Positions 9,731 to 24,700 of a stretch of DNA of 64,000 nucleotides are shown here, piece by piece. Position 1 is the stretch's first letter. Every line of letters begins with the position of its first letter. The translations under genes and the position numbers were made by a program. The stretch spans positions 124,001 to 188,000 of the forward strand of contig JAVLUZ010000401.1 in the NCBI GenBank assembly GCA_036768485.1, written 5' to 3'. The stretch is from Mermis nigrescens (Eukaryota; Nematoda; Enoplea; Mermithida; Mermithidae). The notes below the pieces were generated by a model. That model had not been told where the DNA came from, made no database searches, and was given only the letters and a program-made list of their open reading frames with translations.

Positions 9731-12700
9731 CTGTATATGAACAACAAATACACAGTTATCTAGTCAGTAAGCGGATCATAGCGGAGTATACCTTAATTAA
9801 CAGCACCTAAATCCTGGGTGGCCCAGAAATTTTCAAATGTCAAAAAGTGACGAAAAATAATCGTTATGGCAACAAGCTCCATTTTTTAACGTGTCTCATC
9901 GAGCTCTATTAGTATCGAAAACCCGCGAAAAATTGCAAGAATTTAATTCGGGGGTCTAAAACCCACACGCCCATGTGTGGGCGGAAGAAATACCATATTG
10001 GCGTAAAAAGACGTAGTGCATATGAAATTAAATAATCTGACTATCGTGGAATATGATGCGATTACACAACTTTGTTATATAAGAAACGAGAAGAAAAACT
10101 GAGAAAAGCTTTCAAGTGAAATGTCATCATTCTTAAGAGTCAATGTCTGTGAGAATAACCTTGCTGTAATAGTGACTTACGTAAGCAAAAAAATAATTTT
10201 TCTTTGTTTTAACATATATTATACAACTGTTTACGCTGATTCCGAATCTGAAAACCGTTTTACACAAAAATGACTTTTTGCTGACTTATAGGGGTGTAAA
10301 ATGCATACGTGGGCAGCAAGAAAATTCTGGGGGGGGTGCAAGATTTTTTTGAAGGTCGAAAAATGGCCTTAAAAATGGTGGTATGGCGATAAAAACACCA
10401 TTTTTCGACGTTTCTCATCAAGCACTATCCATTGGCATCAAAAAATTGCGAAAAAAACGAAAAAAATTTTAAAAAATTGAATTCTGGGGGGGTATTTTGG
10501 TTTCCCTCCACGCCCAGGTGTGGTAAAATGTGAAAAATCGGAATATGTGCCGAATTTCATATGTTGATTAATATTTTCCAGAATAATTAACATTTTTCAA
10601 TGCAGTTTTTTTAAAATTACAGCAGATTAAATGGGCTATACAAAAAGTATAAAAAGTTTGTTTACCGGATGATCCCACGGGATACAGCAGTCAATAAAAG
10701 TCAAAAATATGAATTTTCGCACCTGCAACATTTTTACTTTTTTAGCCATATATAAGTCCAGAGTGGTCGTACAGAATCGGACCTTATTTCACCACAATAT
10801 GTGCCACCTATGTAACCGTGCGATCCAAGGAAGACTGCAACTGAAATGCGAAGATTGCCCCAATTCAAGCAATCTGAGTTTTTATCATGGCAGCAAATAA
10901 CAGGATTTTGGTCGCAGGAAGCACGAAAAAAGAGAAGCAATCGTCCCAACTGGAACTGATGAAGATGACTGCTTAGAAGATTTTTTCCAACCAGACTCAA
11001 ATCTAGATGATGAGGCAGATGACGTTGAAGACACATTGATTCATTCAGAATGTTTTGACAATTGAATTTTGACGATATAAAACATATTCCTTTATGTTAG
11101 GATTTTCTACGGGTAAAAATAATAAATAAATATAATCGAACATATATTTATGAATTTTTCGCATGCAATTAGGCAAATAGATAGTGCGAACCGTGGCGTA
11201 GTATGGTCACCAGATAGATTTTACTTCTCGTTAGAAATAAAAAATAAAATTATTTGAAACAAGAGCATGCATTTTTTTCACTTTGACCAATTAGATTGAG
11301 TTCACACTTGTGAAATCTGGCTGATAGATAACTATGTAGAATATGCAGATGATTTTTTGTGTACAATTAGGGACATATATGGTAGAGACTGTGGTGTAAT
11401 GCGATTAAAAAATGCGTCCTAATTCTTGCATTACAGAGCCGAAAGAAAAATTTTTTGAAGCACCAATGTGTGACTTTTTGATTTTGACCAATGGAGCCAA
11501 GTTTACGTTGTCCACAAATGGTCAATACATATTAAACATATATGGATGGATTTTGGCATATAATTAGGCAAATAGATAGTGCAAATTGTGGTGTAATGTG
11601 GCCACAAGATGAATTTTATTTTCCGAATTACGACTCCAAAAGGGAAGTTATTTGTACTACACATGTATGATTTTTTCGACTTTGACCAATTGAGTTCAAT
11701 TACCGTTTTTCAGAATGGTCAACAACCACTTAAGGTATACGCATGATCTTTTGCAGGCACTTAGGCACATTGATGGTACAAGCTGTGGTATAATGCAGTC
11801 GCACAATGTTTTACAATTCTGGAGTTATAGATTGAAACGTTAAATTTTTAATAGCACAAATGTATCATTTTTGAAATTTGAACACAGGAGTTAATTTCAC
11901 GTTTGCCAAAAGTGGTCAATAACTATCCATCACATATCCTACATTTTTTACACAGAAATGGGTACATAGGTGGCACATATTGTGGTGAAATAAGGTACGA
12001 TTCTGTATGACCACTCTGGACTTATGGCTAAAAAAGTAAAAATATTGCAAGTGCAAAAATTAATATTTTTGACCTTTGTTGACTGCTGTATCCCGTGGAA
12101 TGATCCGGTAAACAAACTTTTTATACTTTTTGTAAAGCCCATTCGATCTTCTGTAATTTAAAAAAAACTGCATTGAAAAATGTTAATTATTCTGGAAAAT
12201 ATTAATCAACAATTGAAATTCGGCACATATTCCGATTTTTCACACTTTACACCCCTATAAGTCAGCAGAAAATCATTTTTGTGTACATATCATTTTTGTG
12301 TAAAACGGTTTTCAGATTCGGAATCAGCGTAAAAATTTGTGTAATATATGTTAAAATTAAGAAAAATGATTTTTTACTTACGTAAGGTTAAGGTGGTCCT
12401 TACAGAAACTGACTCTTATAACGAGATTAAAACATAACCATTCTCACGACAATGAAGACAAGCGAATCGAATGGTAATCAATTACATGTACACAAAAAAC
12501 GCTCCGATGGAACAAAAAAGACTATACGTTTTAGATCATCTTTATACACTCTACTGTGAAACATTAAAAATTATTTCAAGATGGTTACATTTATTCAAAG
12601 GCCGCAGAATATATTTCGATTTTTTGCGTTGCTTAAAGAGAGTCTGATTTTTAACAGATTTTGCGACTTGGCATATACATAGGTAGCTTTTTCCTAGTCC

Positions 12701-15700
12701 CCTCCTTTTACATTCTCAATAATCCGTAATCCCAGGTATATTCGTCTTTTTTGTTCCTTCGGAGCATTTTTCTTTGCTAATATCCTTCTTCTCATTGGCA
12801 TGATCTGAGTAAATAAGTCAGTAAACACATACTGTAACATGCCACAATAATGACAGCAGTCCAAGAACGCGGAAAACAATATTGTTCTGAACCTCAGCAT
12901 GATCTTTTTTAAACAAGACAACCTTACTCTATTTAACAGATCAAAGGTTTCCAGCATAAGCTTTACGCAACTATTGGATCTAAAGAAAACTTACACTCAG
13001 ATTCGTAATCTTGACGTTACATGGAACATTTTGCAAAAAATAAGCTTTTGCAACGCTCTGAAACTAAAGTTAATTTTCAGCAGAAACTTTACACAGATAC
13101 TGGGTGTAAAGAAAGCATACAGTCAGATTCGTAATCCTAACCTTACGGAACATATTTTGGAAGAATTCACGTTTTGCAACGCTCTAGAAGTAAAACAAAT
13201 TCGTAGTGTAAACTTGACACATTAATAATAAATATATAAAGCAAACTTTACACAACTATTGAGTGTAGAGCAAACGTAAAGTCATATTCGTTATTCTGAC
13301 GCTACGTAGAGCATTTTGAAAAAAATTAAGCTTCCGCTAGGCTCTAGAACTTAAGTTAATTTGCGGTGTAATTTTTACACAACCAAAAAGTGTAAAAAAG
13401 ATGTTGGTCGGATTCGTAATTCTGATATTACTCCGATATTACAATCAACATTTAAGAAATAAATTAGTCTTTACAATGGCCTGAAAACAAATAAATATTA
13501 GATCCATACCATTTTACATCACTCTTGAGTGTAAACAAACGCGCCCAACTGGCGTATCACGTTTGAATCCTGGTACGTTTCTAGACTTAAGATCATGTCC
13601 AGACTCATAACCGGAGAAGTTGGCAGAAAAAACAAGACAGAAACAAGTTTAACACAGTTAATTTTTGACTTTACACCTCCCGAAAAAACTAAATATTGGT
13701 TTGAATAAACGCATTTCGCTATGACGTGTACCCGTTAGTAATTACTTTGTTTTTATTCTGTTCGACCTATCCCGACTCCTAAACGGAGAAGGTAGCGAAC
13801 GAAAAAGAGACAGAAAGGTATTTTTCCACCATCCACCACATTGTAAACTTTAAAAATCTGAACCCAACTTTATACTGAATGAAAAGAAATTTGGTTTGGG
13901 CCAGTTTGTAGCCTTTTAATCTTAGTACGGTTGTATGTGGAAAACTTCTGTTACGCAAAATATTTGAGATATTGAACAATCAAAAAAGGGAAGAAAACGT
14001 ATTTTTTGCCCAATGTTAAGCTCCTGATTTCGAACTTTACAACCCATAAGTAACTCAATATTATGTTTTTTAAACGCAGTTGGTTGCGACGTGTAGCCCT
14101 CAAAACGTAATTTATTTTAATTTTATTCAATTTATCCCGAATCTTGACCGAAGAAGTTGGCGGGGAAATCTTAGGCAAAATCCATTTTTTACATCATACA
14201 CTAGGTTTTGTTTAAAAAACCTTTAAACACTTTATCTGGCTCCTTATCGGGTGCAAAATGTATTTTTCACCCTCAGATTCTTTACACTCTTTACACTGCC
14301 TCTCCGAAAGAAAGTCGCTTCAAAAAAATAAAAAAGTAGTTTTGCGCTTACTCATATTTCTACAATTTAAAGAAAACCACACTAAACATAATGCAAAACT
14401 GAGTTAGAAAAGTCGTGTGAACGACCAAAATTTGAAAAAAACTATGTTATCACGTTACAGTAAAACTTTACACGCTCTTTACAAATTGGGTAAAATTGTA
14501 CAAAAAAAGAAAAAAGGGAACCAAATATTTTTAAATTATTGATCATTTAAAAAACTGCTTAATACAGAAATATCCCGTTATAGCTTTAGGGGTAGTCACT
14601 TTTTAGGGGTTCAAGTATATTATAGGTAGACGCTAACGCGCTACCTATGGTTTTAACTAATCGCTACATATGTACCTTCATATTTAAATCGACAGTAAAA
14701 TTTCGTTCAACCAAGAAAAATAGACAGGGCGAAGTCCTCATATAAATATAACACGTATAATAAGAGTAGGTACATTTTTGATGCAATACATATCATTGGA
14801 AAAATGTTTCAAGCATCGATACTGCATTTTAAATGATTCACAACCTGACCCACAAGTGGGTTCTTGACAATATATGCGAAAATAACTTATAAGGAAAATT
14901 ACATTATCTTAATCTGACCATTACAAGTTTACAAACGTACGCACGCCAAATTCAAAAATACTAACCTAGGTAAGATAAAAGTTGGCTCAGTGCAAACACG
15001 CGTGAAGCAGTGATCGTATGGGGACCCCGACCCCGAAAAAGCCCGGCCTAAACCTCGACCGGGGGCAAGATTTTTCGAGTCGGGGTTGAACCTTTTTTCG
15101 GGGGTGAAATATAGCATTTAATTTTTTGGTACATAGGAGAATGGTATAACTAGCAAATAAATTCGGCAAACACCAAACAAGGATGATTCATTCACGAGCA
15201 TAATGAATATGTTAAACTCGACACTCGCGATATTTCATAAAATGTACGCCTAGTCGCCATGTTGTTAACACGTACATACATGTTCGCATATTTATCACCA
15301 TAAAGTGCGTATATCTCATAACTTTCGGAACTTTGAGCCAATTCAAACATTTTAGCACTGATTTCATCGAAAAAATAGATTTTCCCCTTAAATAAAATCG
15401 TGGCTATGGGTCTGACTGAATATGTATATTAGTGGCAGGTGAACAACATAAAATCTTCAAAAATTTTAATTATAACTTACTGATCGCGCACCATTTTTCT
15501 TACATATATTTCACATTTTGTCTCAAAAAAACCAATTTATCAGTTTACTTTTTAATGATAAAAAATTGAACGCCGTTTTCAATGCAGCTCGCCAGGCAGT
15601 ACCTATGTACTCCGCTTATCAGCGTTTTGTCTAAGAGAGAATTCAAAGTTGGAAAACGCGTCATTACTGATACACAGAATCAGTGTTTTTTTGTATTCGG

Positions 15701-18700
15701 CAAAGATTTTTTCCGATGTACAAAGACTTTTCGGGACCGTCTTTGTACATGTACAAAGATTTTTGGAAGGACAAAAAATTACCAAAAAGGCGTAAAATTC
15801 GCAAAAATCTTCGGTGCTTCGCGCTGAAATGAGCAATTGTGTGTTCTATAGATCTTTATAATGGCAGTTATTGCATTTCAAAAGGAAAAATGTCATATTT
15901 TTCGGCGCTTCGCGCCGTGTTAAGACGATTCTTAGTGATTTTCGTCTTTAGAGACCCAGAAATTAGCTAGAATACATTACCAAAAGTCGAACAACTCTGT
16001 TTTTACAACACTAAATTCACTACTGCACCATATTTTAGTACCCACAAATTTGTGTGCACAAAATGTACAAAGGCTTTTAGGGACCATCTTTGTACATGTA
16101 CAAACGGACCTTGTACAAAAAAAACACGGCGCGGAATAGGTTGCTGCCCAAAAATGCTGAAAAGCCAATTTGGCTCATCTACAATCAGCGTGCCATAGAA
16201 TACCGTTTAAAAAAACTGTGGAAGAATACGGAAAAGCGAGAGCGATTAGTGATTAAAATTGAAAGGAATGCTAAATTGCTAAAACCATGTTTGAACTTGA
16301 ACATAAAATGTTCAACATAACCAGCTTTATTAGTATGCTCTACAAACAAGTGAAGGTATCGTTTTTATCCTTTTTAAATTGGTGTGTAATCATGCAATGT
16401 TAAGTGTCAATCTTCAACTCCGACCCCGAAAACCGGGGTTTTTCATCCCCGACCCCGACCGGGGGTGAAAATCTGAACCCGTACGATCACTGGCGTGAAG
16501 TGCACATTAATCTCACGCGGGGAGCATACATTAGCAGTGACAAAATTCGAAGGGGAGGGAGATGGAGCGAAATAACCAATGGAGCGAAATCGCCATAAAT
16601 TGCACCAAAAATTCAATTGTGGGAGGGGACTATCGATTTTCGTGAGTCTTTTAGATTTTTGTAGGTCTTTCAGATTTTTGGGGGTTTTTTAGATTCTCAG
16701 GAGTCTAGTCATCAAGAACCCCCACGCCCATGTGCGGTATGTTGGGGAACGCTAAATCACATATGCATACTGGAGCTTAGAAGTTCAGTAAGGCACATAG
16801 AACGGATAAATGGGAAACTTTCTCAGGAAAATCAAGCAAAATGAAGGCAAAAAATAATTGAAAATAAGATTTTTTTACAAAAGTGTTTCAAATTGACCAC
16901 AAAATGTGGATTAAGGTAGCTTTTACGCGATGTTAAGACATTTATGCTAGTTTTTTCAGGTAATTTTGGCTCAGAAAAGCTCTTTGGCTGATCCCCTACC
17001 AAAACCCACCCAGGACTCGGGAAACCCTTTCCAGATTTGAATTTTTACGTTTTTTCGATTTTACTCCATCATACCCCCAGATTCGGTTATTGCAGCTACA
17101 TACATGCAAATCCATACGTGCTGCGTTTTTTTATCGATTTCTGAAATAAGGCAATCGTTTTTAAATCATGGAAAATTAACGGATCCAGCACACTAAGGGC
17201 CATATCACAGAAGGTTAGGTAAGACTTGCCTTTTGGTAAATTAGCTACCCTAAGGTAAACTCTAGGATAGGTTAGAGATTGCCATATCACAGAAGGTTGG
17301 GTAAGGTAAAGGTAAGGTAAAGCTCTGGTAAATGAAGACAAATTTACCCAATGATCTTACCCTTGCTAAGAGCAGAGGTAAAGGTCTGTTAACATTCAAT
17401 TAGCCTAAGTTTTCAATGGATTTGATCGAATTTTTGGATGATGCAAGTGAAAACGTGGAAGATTTATTCTTTCATGCACACCGGCTCATTAAACGGACTG
17501 AACCGTTTGAAATTTACAATGACCAACAATTTTATATGCTATACAGATTTAGCAAGGTCAATGCCCATCGATTAATTACTCTGATTTCACCCTATCTGAA
17601 ACAAAGACCCTAAGTTCATGTAAGCATATGCACGTTACATAAAATCAAGCTAGAAAAAAGCAACATAATTTTACAATTGATAATATTGGCTGGTCGAGGC
17701 AATGTGGCCATCTGAATCACCGGAGTTCGAAAAATTATGAATTTGCCCTTTTTGAATGAATACAAATCAATTTAATTTGTATTTTACAATAATTCAGAGA
17801 ATGTCAGACGCTAAACTGAACGGATTTGCAATAAAAATGATAAATTTTCTCGTCTACCTAACGTTTACCCTTAGGTACTTACCTTGCCATCACCTAACCG
17901 TCTGTGATACCAGAGCTTGGCAAACCATAGGTAACTTACCAAGGCTGGTAACCCTTAGGTAGCTACCTAGACATTACCCAACCTTTACCTTTGCCATACA
18001 TTTACCTTACCCAACGTGCTGTGATTCGGCCCTAAGTATCGATAGCTACTGCAGATTTTTGACTTAAGTTAGTCGTCTAACAAATCCTTTCTGGAAGATC
18101 GCAAAGCGATTAGGATTTTTCTCGATGTGTAAGTTCAAAACGTCAGCGACAAAAAATTCAAAAGTAGACTATAAATTGATCCTCACTTTGCTTTTCGCAG
18201 CAATCTTTTTAGCTTCACTAATTTTGGTTTCTAGCACCGTCAATAACGCTGCATTTGGTTTCACATGAAATTTTAACATCTGCGACAGCAACGCACGGAC
18301 GTGTGCGAAATCGAAACGTTTGTACAGTGCATTGTTCAACAAATTGCGGAACATACGCAGATTTGGAGTGAAATTCGAAGCCTGAAAGTTTACAGCTGTG
18401 GAAGTCATTGGCATCATACTCATACATGCACATAGGGAGGGGTAAGAGAGAGGTATTACCCCACCCCCCGCTGAAGAGTCCAAAAAGCTAGGTACTGTCG
18501 TCAGCCAGTTTGAACCAAGAATGTCTATTTTCAAGCGATTTTGACGAAAAAATAGACAGAAACGCATTTTATTGTAGTAAAAATCCTGGATTTTACCCCT
18601 CCCTGGCTCCTAAATCTCGATTTTATTCGTCCCTGGTCAACCTGACCTTGTGCATCTATCATCAGACAACGGAAACCATAAGGAGTTGTTACAACAAGAA

Positions 18701-21700
18701 GGATGGAAAATACAAAAGACCCATTTAGATTACACCAAAAGATACAAATAGACAAATTTTCCATACAAAAGCATATGAAATTTGGCCTGTGAATCATTCT
18801 TTATTTAGTTGAATTCTTCAGAAGATCCGTTTTATTTTCCATCACAATTCACCTTATGGAGTACATACTCCTAAAATGGTATTCAAAATGACGCAATTTC
18901 ATGTTTTTATCAAATTTTGACGAATGACTGCGCAAAATGTTGGAAAGATAGTCTTCCAATTTTAGAAAGGAAGGCAATGAACATTCCAAATTCTCCTTAC
19001 TTTTGTTTTTCCCTTATAATTTCAATTAAAATGCAAAGAAAGCAGCCAAATCGTTTAACGAAAAATTTCCGTCAAATAACACGTACATAATAATACATCA
19101 ATGAATTTTAAATATTGTACAATGCAAGCAAACATGCACAGCATGAGAGTTCTAAAAGAAACCAAAAAATTCTCCTATTGTTTTTTTCGAGCCCAAAAAC
19201 GGTGGATACATACGTGTCAAAAACATAATTTTTGGCGTTTCCAAAATCGTACTTTCTTCCTAGATGACATAAACATACAGAATTTGCATGTAACATTCAA
19301 TAAAATTCTACAAAAAATAGCCAGAAAGGCTGTTTGGCCAAAAAACGGCACTTTTGAACTAAAAGGTCGCTAAAAACGCTTAGAACGGGACGATCCCTAC
19401 GATTTTCTTAAATATCACGAATTGGGGTAAAAATATCTTGCGGGGAGGGGATTAAAATTTTCCCAAATATCATATAAGAGTGTAAGTACGGTCTGCATTG
19501 GTTGAAATGATTCATTAACCTTTAATTAATCGTGCATGCTTATTCTAGAATAAAATACAAAGCGTACTCTTTTTAAAACCTACTACATTATTTTAAGATT
19601 GTTCTTCCAAAAAAATCGATTTGCGTTTATTAATAGTTCACGATACATTACTAGAAGGCTGTAATGCTGACGAAGCAAGCACAAATCGATAACACGGTCA
19701 AAAACAAAGATAAGGGAAGCGAATTTTTCGAAAAATCGTAGCATAAAATGTATTTTTCAAGGTCCCATAGATAAATAATTCAAAATATTGCCAATCAGCT
19801 ACAATACGATTGGGAACGAAATACCCATACAATAAGAAAAAATAAGTTTATGAACGATTTTCCAAAACATTGCCTCATTCACTATACTTTGCCTAAACTT
19901 ACCTTCATATCCCGCAGAAGGGTCAGCGACTGGCTCCTAGAACGGCACATTATCGACAATGCGATAAATGTCCGATAATCCGGTGTCAATTTATGCCGTC
20001 TTATGTCGTCTAAGCAGTTCTGAAGAAAGATTTTTTCTCTGAACTGACAAAGTACTTGATGATAAAGAAAATGCTGAAAATCGAAATCTCTAAATTGAGC
20101 CTAATCTGCACCAAAAAGAAAACTTCTAAGAAGCATTTAGGGTTTATGGCCAATCAATATCAAAAACCAAGTTTGTGAAAAAAACAGATAAACAAAGTAT
20201 CGTTTAGAATAAACGATACGTCAACGTCTGCTACAGAGTAGTCGTCTGCTAAGTGAGAAGAGTGAAATGACTAACTTTGTAAATCAAATCGCGAATAAGA
20301 TGTACGGGGACTGAAGCTATAAAATCGTATGCACATATTATAGGTAAATCTGGGCGCTTCATCTTTTATTTAAGATCATTTTGCGTCTTATCTAGAAGAC
20401 ACAGCCTGAGGAAAGAGACAACCTGAGCGCACGGAAAGCATATCTAAGCGCTCAAGGAAGTATGGACAAAGGCAGTTTTAACCTAGTCTACAATAACAAT
20501 TCGGCAGAATGAAAGTTTACTTGCTCACTGATTTCTAAATATGCATTATCATTATTCATTGCGCCAGTTCAAACCGCTTTTATAATCGTTCCACAACGAT
20601 TCAATAATGAGGCTTTACCAACAGTCACAGTATTACAGTGAATAAGCAACAAGAAATGGGAGCTTCACTCAGTAAAGTTGCCTTACTTTAAACAATATAG
20701 AAACTTATTCTGCAACTATATTAATTTAAGCGCCGAAAATTGCTGTCCATTCCTTATATAAGGTTTTGTGCAATTATTAAACATGCAGAGCATGGGAATT
20801 CTGGGGGAGTAAAATTTTAAAGGGCCTTTTTTGGGTCCAAACATAGTAGGTTAGCGTTGAAAACATCGTTTTCCAGCGTTTCTGACCATGCTTTATCTTT
20901 CTATAGCATTAAACACAAAAAAATTCGAAAAAAGTCAAAAAAGGCGAATAAATTATACAAAATATAGTCAAAACATGCGTATATGGCGCGAAGCGCCGAT
21001 AATTCGACATTTTTGAGCAAACAGATAGCTAAAAACGCTTCAAAAAATTTTCAGGAAATTTTCGCAAACATTTGAAAAATCGCATTCTGGGAGGGGTGAA
21101 AAACTTTCTTTGGGGGATGAAAATTTTTCTGAGGTAGGTTTAAACCACCAAGATCATGTATAAGTGGACTATAGATAATGAGCGAGCTACATCCTATACA
21201 ATCCAGTATATCTTTAACTAGCTTCCATACCAAGGCGCCTAACGAATCGTTTCTTGAAGCACGCCTAAATATGAGCTGATTGTAGAATTCTATATCAGGC
21301 AAAACGTTCAGAGCACTCATCGATTCGACCAAAGCGACCTCTTGGTGCATGCAACGGGGCATAAGGTACAGCAAACTCGAGAAAAACTTCAAATCCGGTT
21401 GCACATTGCTACGCTTCATTTGCTCCAACAAACCATTTAAGTCACCGAGAAGCGACAGTCTAGAGTAGAATATCAGATGGTCATGCGAAATGTCGTCCAA
21501 AAAAAGGAAATTTGGGATAAGATAGTTAAAATTATTTCAAAATATACAGTTTGAAACAGCACTTTGCTATTTTTTTAGCAAATTAAAAATAAAAACCGCT
21601 TATTCTATAAACAGTCAAATTTGGAAAGTTACAGCATCCGCACTTACATAAGAAGCTAAATGCTATGCATGTAGAATTAGGTTAGCAGTAGAACATTACG

Positions 21701-24700
21701 TATGTAAGAACGGGTAGAACTGCTTTTGATATTAGCATATTTTGACCAAAGAGACTATTATGGACAATGATTAAAATGGTCAAAAATACCGAAAAACTAG
21801 TAATTTACTTTAATGATGAAAATCGAATCACGCATATGAATAACTCAATTAGACAATATGGATAAATAAAATCTATTTTGGATGGCCTTCGCTTGTGTTT
21901 AATTATTCAATAAATAAAGATTCCTAAGAAAAAAATCAGCACAATTATCAGTACTCATCTGATCAATAAGTTACTGAAGGGTCTTTAATCTGGACATGAT
22001 TCTTGTCACATTGCATATTCCGAATTATCGGAGAACCTTCAGAAGTTTCAATTTCTGAAAAATGAAATCTAGAATTTAGAGAAATTAAAAAAATGAAATA
22101 TATCTAAATCATCCATTCTAGAGCACGTACGTATATTAGGATATCTCATAAACGGTCAGAGGCCGACTGAACCTTGACCCATCCACGTTAATAAGGAAAT
22201 TTCAAACAATTCCTCAGCACATAAACATTCCCGAGTGGAAGGTCCGCTTTTAATAGTGCTTTAATGCAAATATAAGATTACTTTTAATAGAAGCAATAGG
22301 TCAAAAAATTGATCAGACTGAAAACATTTTCACAAAACTCATTCCACAAAAAGTTTGCATACCACAGATGAGGTTAAAAGCAATCGTAATCCATATTTCT
22401 GTGGGTCAAAAAAAGCGTAAAATTTTGTTTCCAGCAAAGCAAGGTCGACCCGGCGAAATTAATGCTCGTCTTTTCGACTACAAACTAATCAAAAAAAGTC
22501 AAACGGAATACAAAACATCATTTAACCCGAAAATCCAAAATTTTGCGATTTTTTCATTAAACGATTCTATTACTTGATAGTTCTTTCGTCCGTCGCCATT
22601 AAATCAATCGCATCAAGATTGGAAACTCGCACGGAATCCGTTACAGCTACATCATTAGATGAAGTAACGTGCACAATCTCTCTGTTACTATGAACATCGA
22701 GTAATGTAGCTTCAATTTGCTGAGTTGCATTTAAATTAGACTGCTGTTGACTAGCTCCCAATGCAGCAATACCTTTTTGTCTTCTGCTTTGTACAATCTT
22801 TTCGAGTAACATATTTCCTTTTTGACCTAAACGAATAAATATCATAGAACGATAAAGAAGAACAAGGATACTTAAAAGACAAACAACAACTCGCAGCAAT
22901 AGGTTATTGTTTGTTACTATTTTTAAGATGGCCTTCGCACTCCCTTCAGCAAAAAAAACGTGAAGCAAAATAATATCTTTGAAGGACTCCTTTCTGCTCC
23001 AATTTTCCAACGCGAGATCTTTAAACACGAGATTATTTTATCTTTAATGATGAATCGTTCTTTAAAATCCCGATCGTTATACTAAGCGATTTGATTCTTC
23101 GAATCTCTCATTTAGCGTCATTAGATCAGAAATGAAAATCAACTCAATTTATTTCAAATCCATAAGGCTGGTTCAGTTTTTTTAGTTATTTTGCATTTAA
23201 TATGATTTATTTACTTATATCTTTTGTTTTTGCCATAATCAATTGGCATCCTATCCTTACCTACTATCCATTTCATCGGTTGTTGCGCTACCTTCTGTAC
23301 ATTTTTAGTATGATCAGTCAAGAGTGAAGGCGCAGCTCTGGATCAAAAGATAATTAAGTCTTCGACGTAATGCTAGTCCGTTATTGAAAAGTCAGAAAAA
23401 GTCACAATTTCGAACAAAAGACGGAATTTTGTACACACTAATTTGCTGAAAATCGAAAAATCATCTGACATTTTTATTCATACACCAAATAACAGAAAAG
23501 TGGATGAAGATTACAGAAATGTAATGCATCGGTCTCGTTATGCGCATTCTCACGTTGCATAAGAAAGATTAAGATCGAGAAAAGAAAAGAGAAAAATATT
23601 TTCGTCCAACTATTACTACATACACTCCGTGTCTAATATTATTATCCAAAGTAAAATTCGACTATTCTCTCCGTTAGAAGCACCAACAGTAACGAGCAAT
23701 TTTCAAGTATATAGGTTATTTTAATCGACATAGTGCATGAAACGAATTCTTCAATTTTCAGAGCATTAATTTCAAAACGAACAATACCGAGGTACATACA
23801 AGCACATAGTCCAAAGTTCTGGGAGGGGTTGCATCGAGTTTCCCTGGGAGGGGAATTATCGATTAATTTTTAAGGCTAATTATGACGCTAAAATGATAAG
23901 TTTATGTTGCTTTTTTAGATATTTTTGTCGTTCCTTACCCCCCCCCACCCGTAACAACCCGTAAAAAACGCTTTGATTCGTTGTATTTTACTCTTCTCGA
24001 ATATTCGTGATAAAGTTTGCATACAAATAAATGATAAGTCGAACGATGGGATGACTTGAACTATCAAATATGCACGAAATAATGGACAAAAAGTGTCTGA
24101 ATGAACAAATGGGCAGAGTACTACTCGAAAAATACCTCATATTATACTGATGGGCATCGTTTGGCCCTCCTGTTTCATTATTTCAATAATAGTTCTTGGT
24201 CCGGAAATTGCCTGAGGAAGGTATGCCTTTCAAAAGTCCTGATAGGGGGTTCCCCCATATCCCCAGTGTGCATGTGTGTCGAGGCAATAGTTTGTTGAAT
24301 ACTCATGCTTACCCAATCCGCATTCACGGCAAACTTTCACTATTAACTGATAGTGAGACAATTCAATTGGCAACTTCAACCGCTTCATTGTTCGCCATAT
24401 CTATCAAAATTATTCCAGTGATAATCAGATATAAAGTAAAGCGAAGGAAAGGAAAGATTACGTACGAGCGCTGAAGCATCAGAAATGTAATGACAGGTTA
24501 GAACATTTATTTTACGAAGCTATTTTTTGTTTAAGTTTCTTTTGCTGCTTTCTAAAATCAAATTATCCACTTCTCATGGGGTCCTTAAAATTGGATAAAC
24601 GTCGTGTTTTCGTATGCAATTACGAACGAGTGTGTAACAAGTCCATAGATGTATAGCACGGTCAGTCAGGTTTGTCAACCGGTTTGGGGGACAGTGAGAA

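Larger units (their letters stand above)
10133..12422. mobile_element. Element with long terminal inverted repeats and internal tandem repeats
   Basis: The left arm (10133 to about 10830, interrupted by a MITE at 10304-10522) is the reverse complement of the right arm (about 11960-12422). Shared landmarks are 'acttacgtaag', 'gattccgaatctgaaaac', 'gacttataggggtgtaaa' and 'ccagagtggtcgtacagaat'. Between the arms lie about four ~200-bp tandem units marked by 'aattaggcaaatagatagtg' and 'gactttgaccaattgagtt' (about 11150-11990). It contains a short acidic plus-strand frame (10901-11064) but no recognised transposase. Confidence 0.7.

Noticed and set aside
1831..14647. Repeat R1 as a Helitron because of a terminal hairpin
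   Set aside because: The sequence after the hairpin (CTAAG versus CTATG) does not give a consistent CTRR end and the 5' TC end cannot be seen.
20785..21175. Exact 8-bp target duplication for family C copy 1
   Set aside because: Both ends are eroded and flanking octamers do not match.
22830..23028. Upstream extension of PTCD1 exon 8 with NNNLLLRVV, resembling a PPR helix
   Set aside because: The following residues are hydrophobic and the DNA is a pyrimidine tract ending in TTTAG, typical of an intron end; phases do not fit an exon there.
22368..24474. Plus-strand frames of 65-92 codons
   Set aside because: No family, no splice support, and they lie in the PTCD1 intron or overlap exon 8 antisense.
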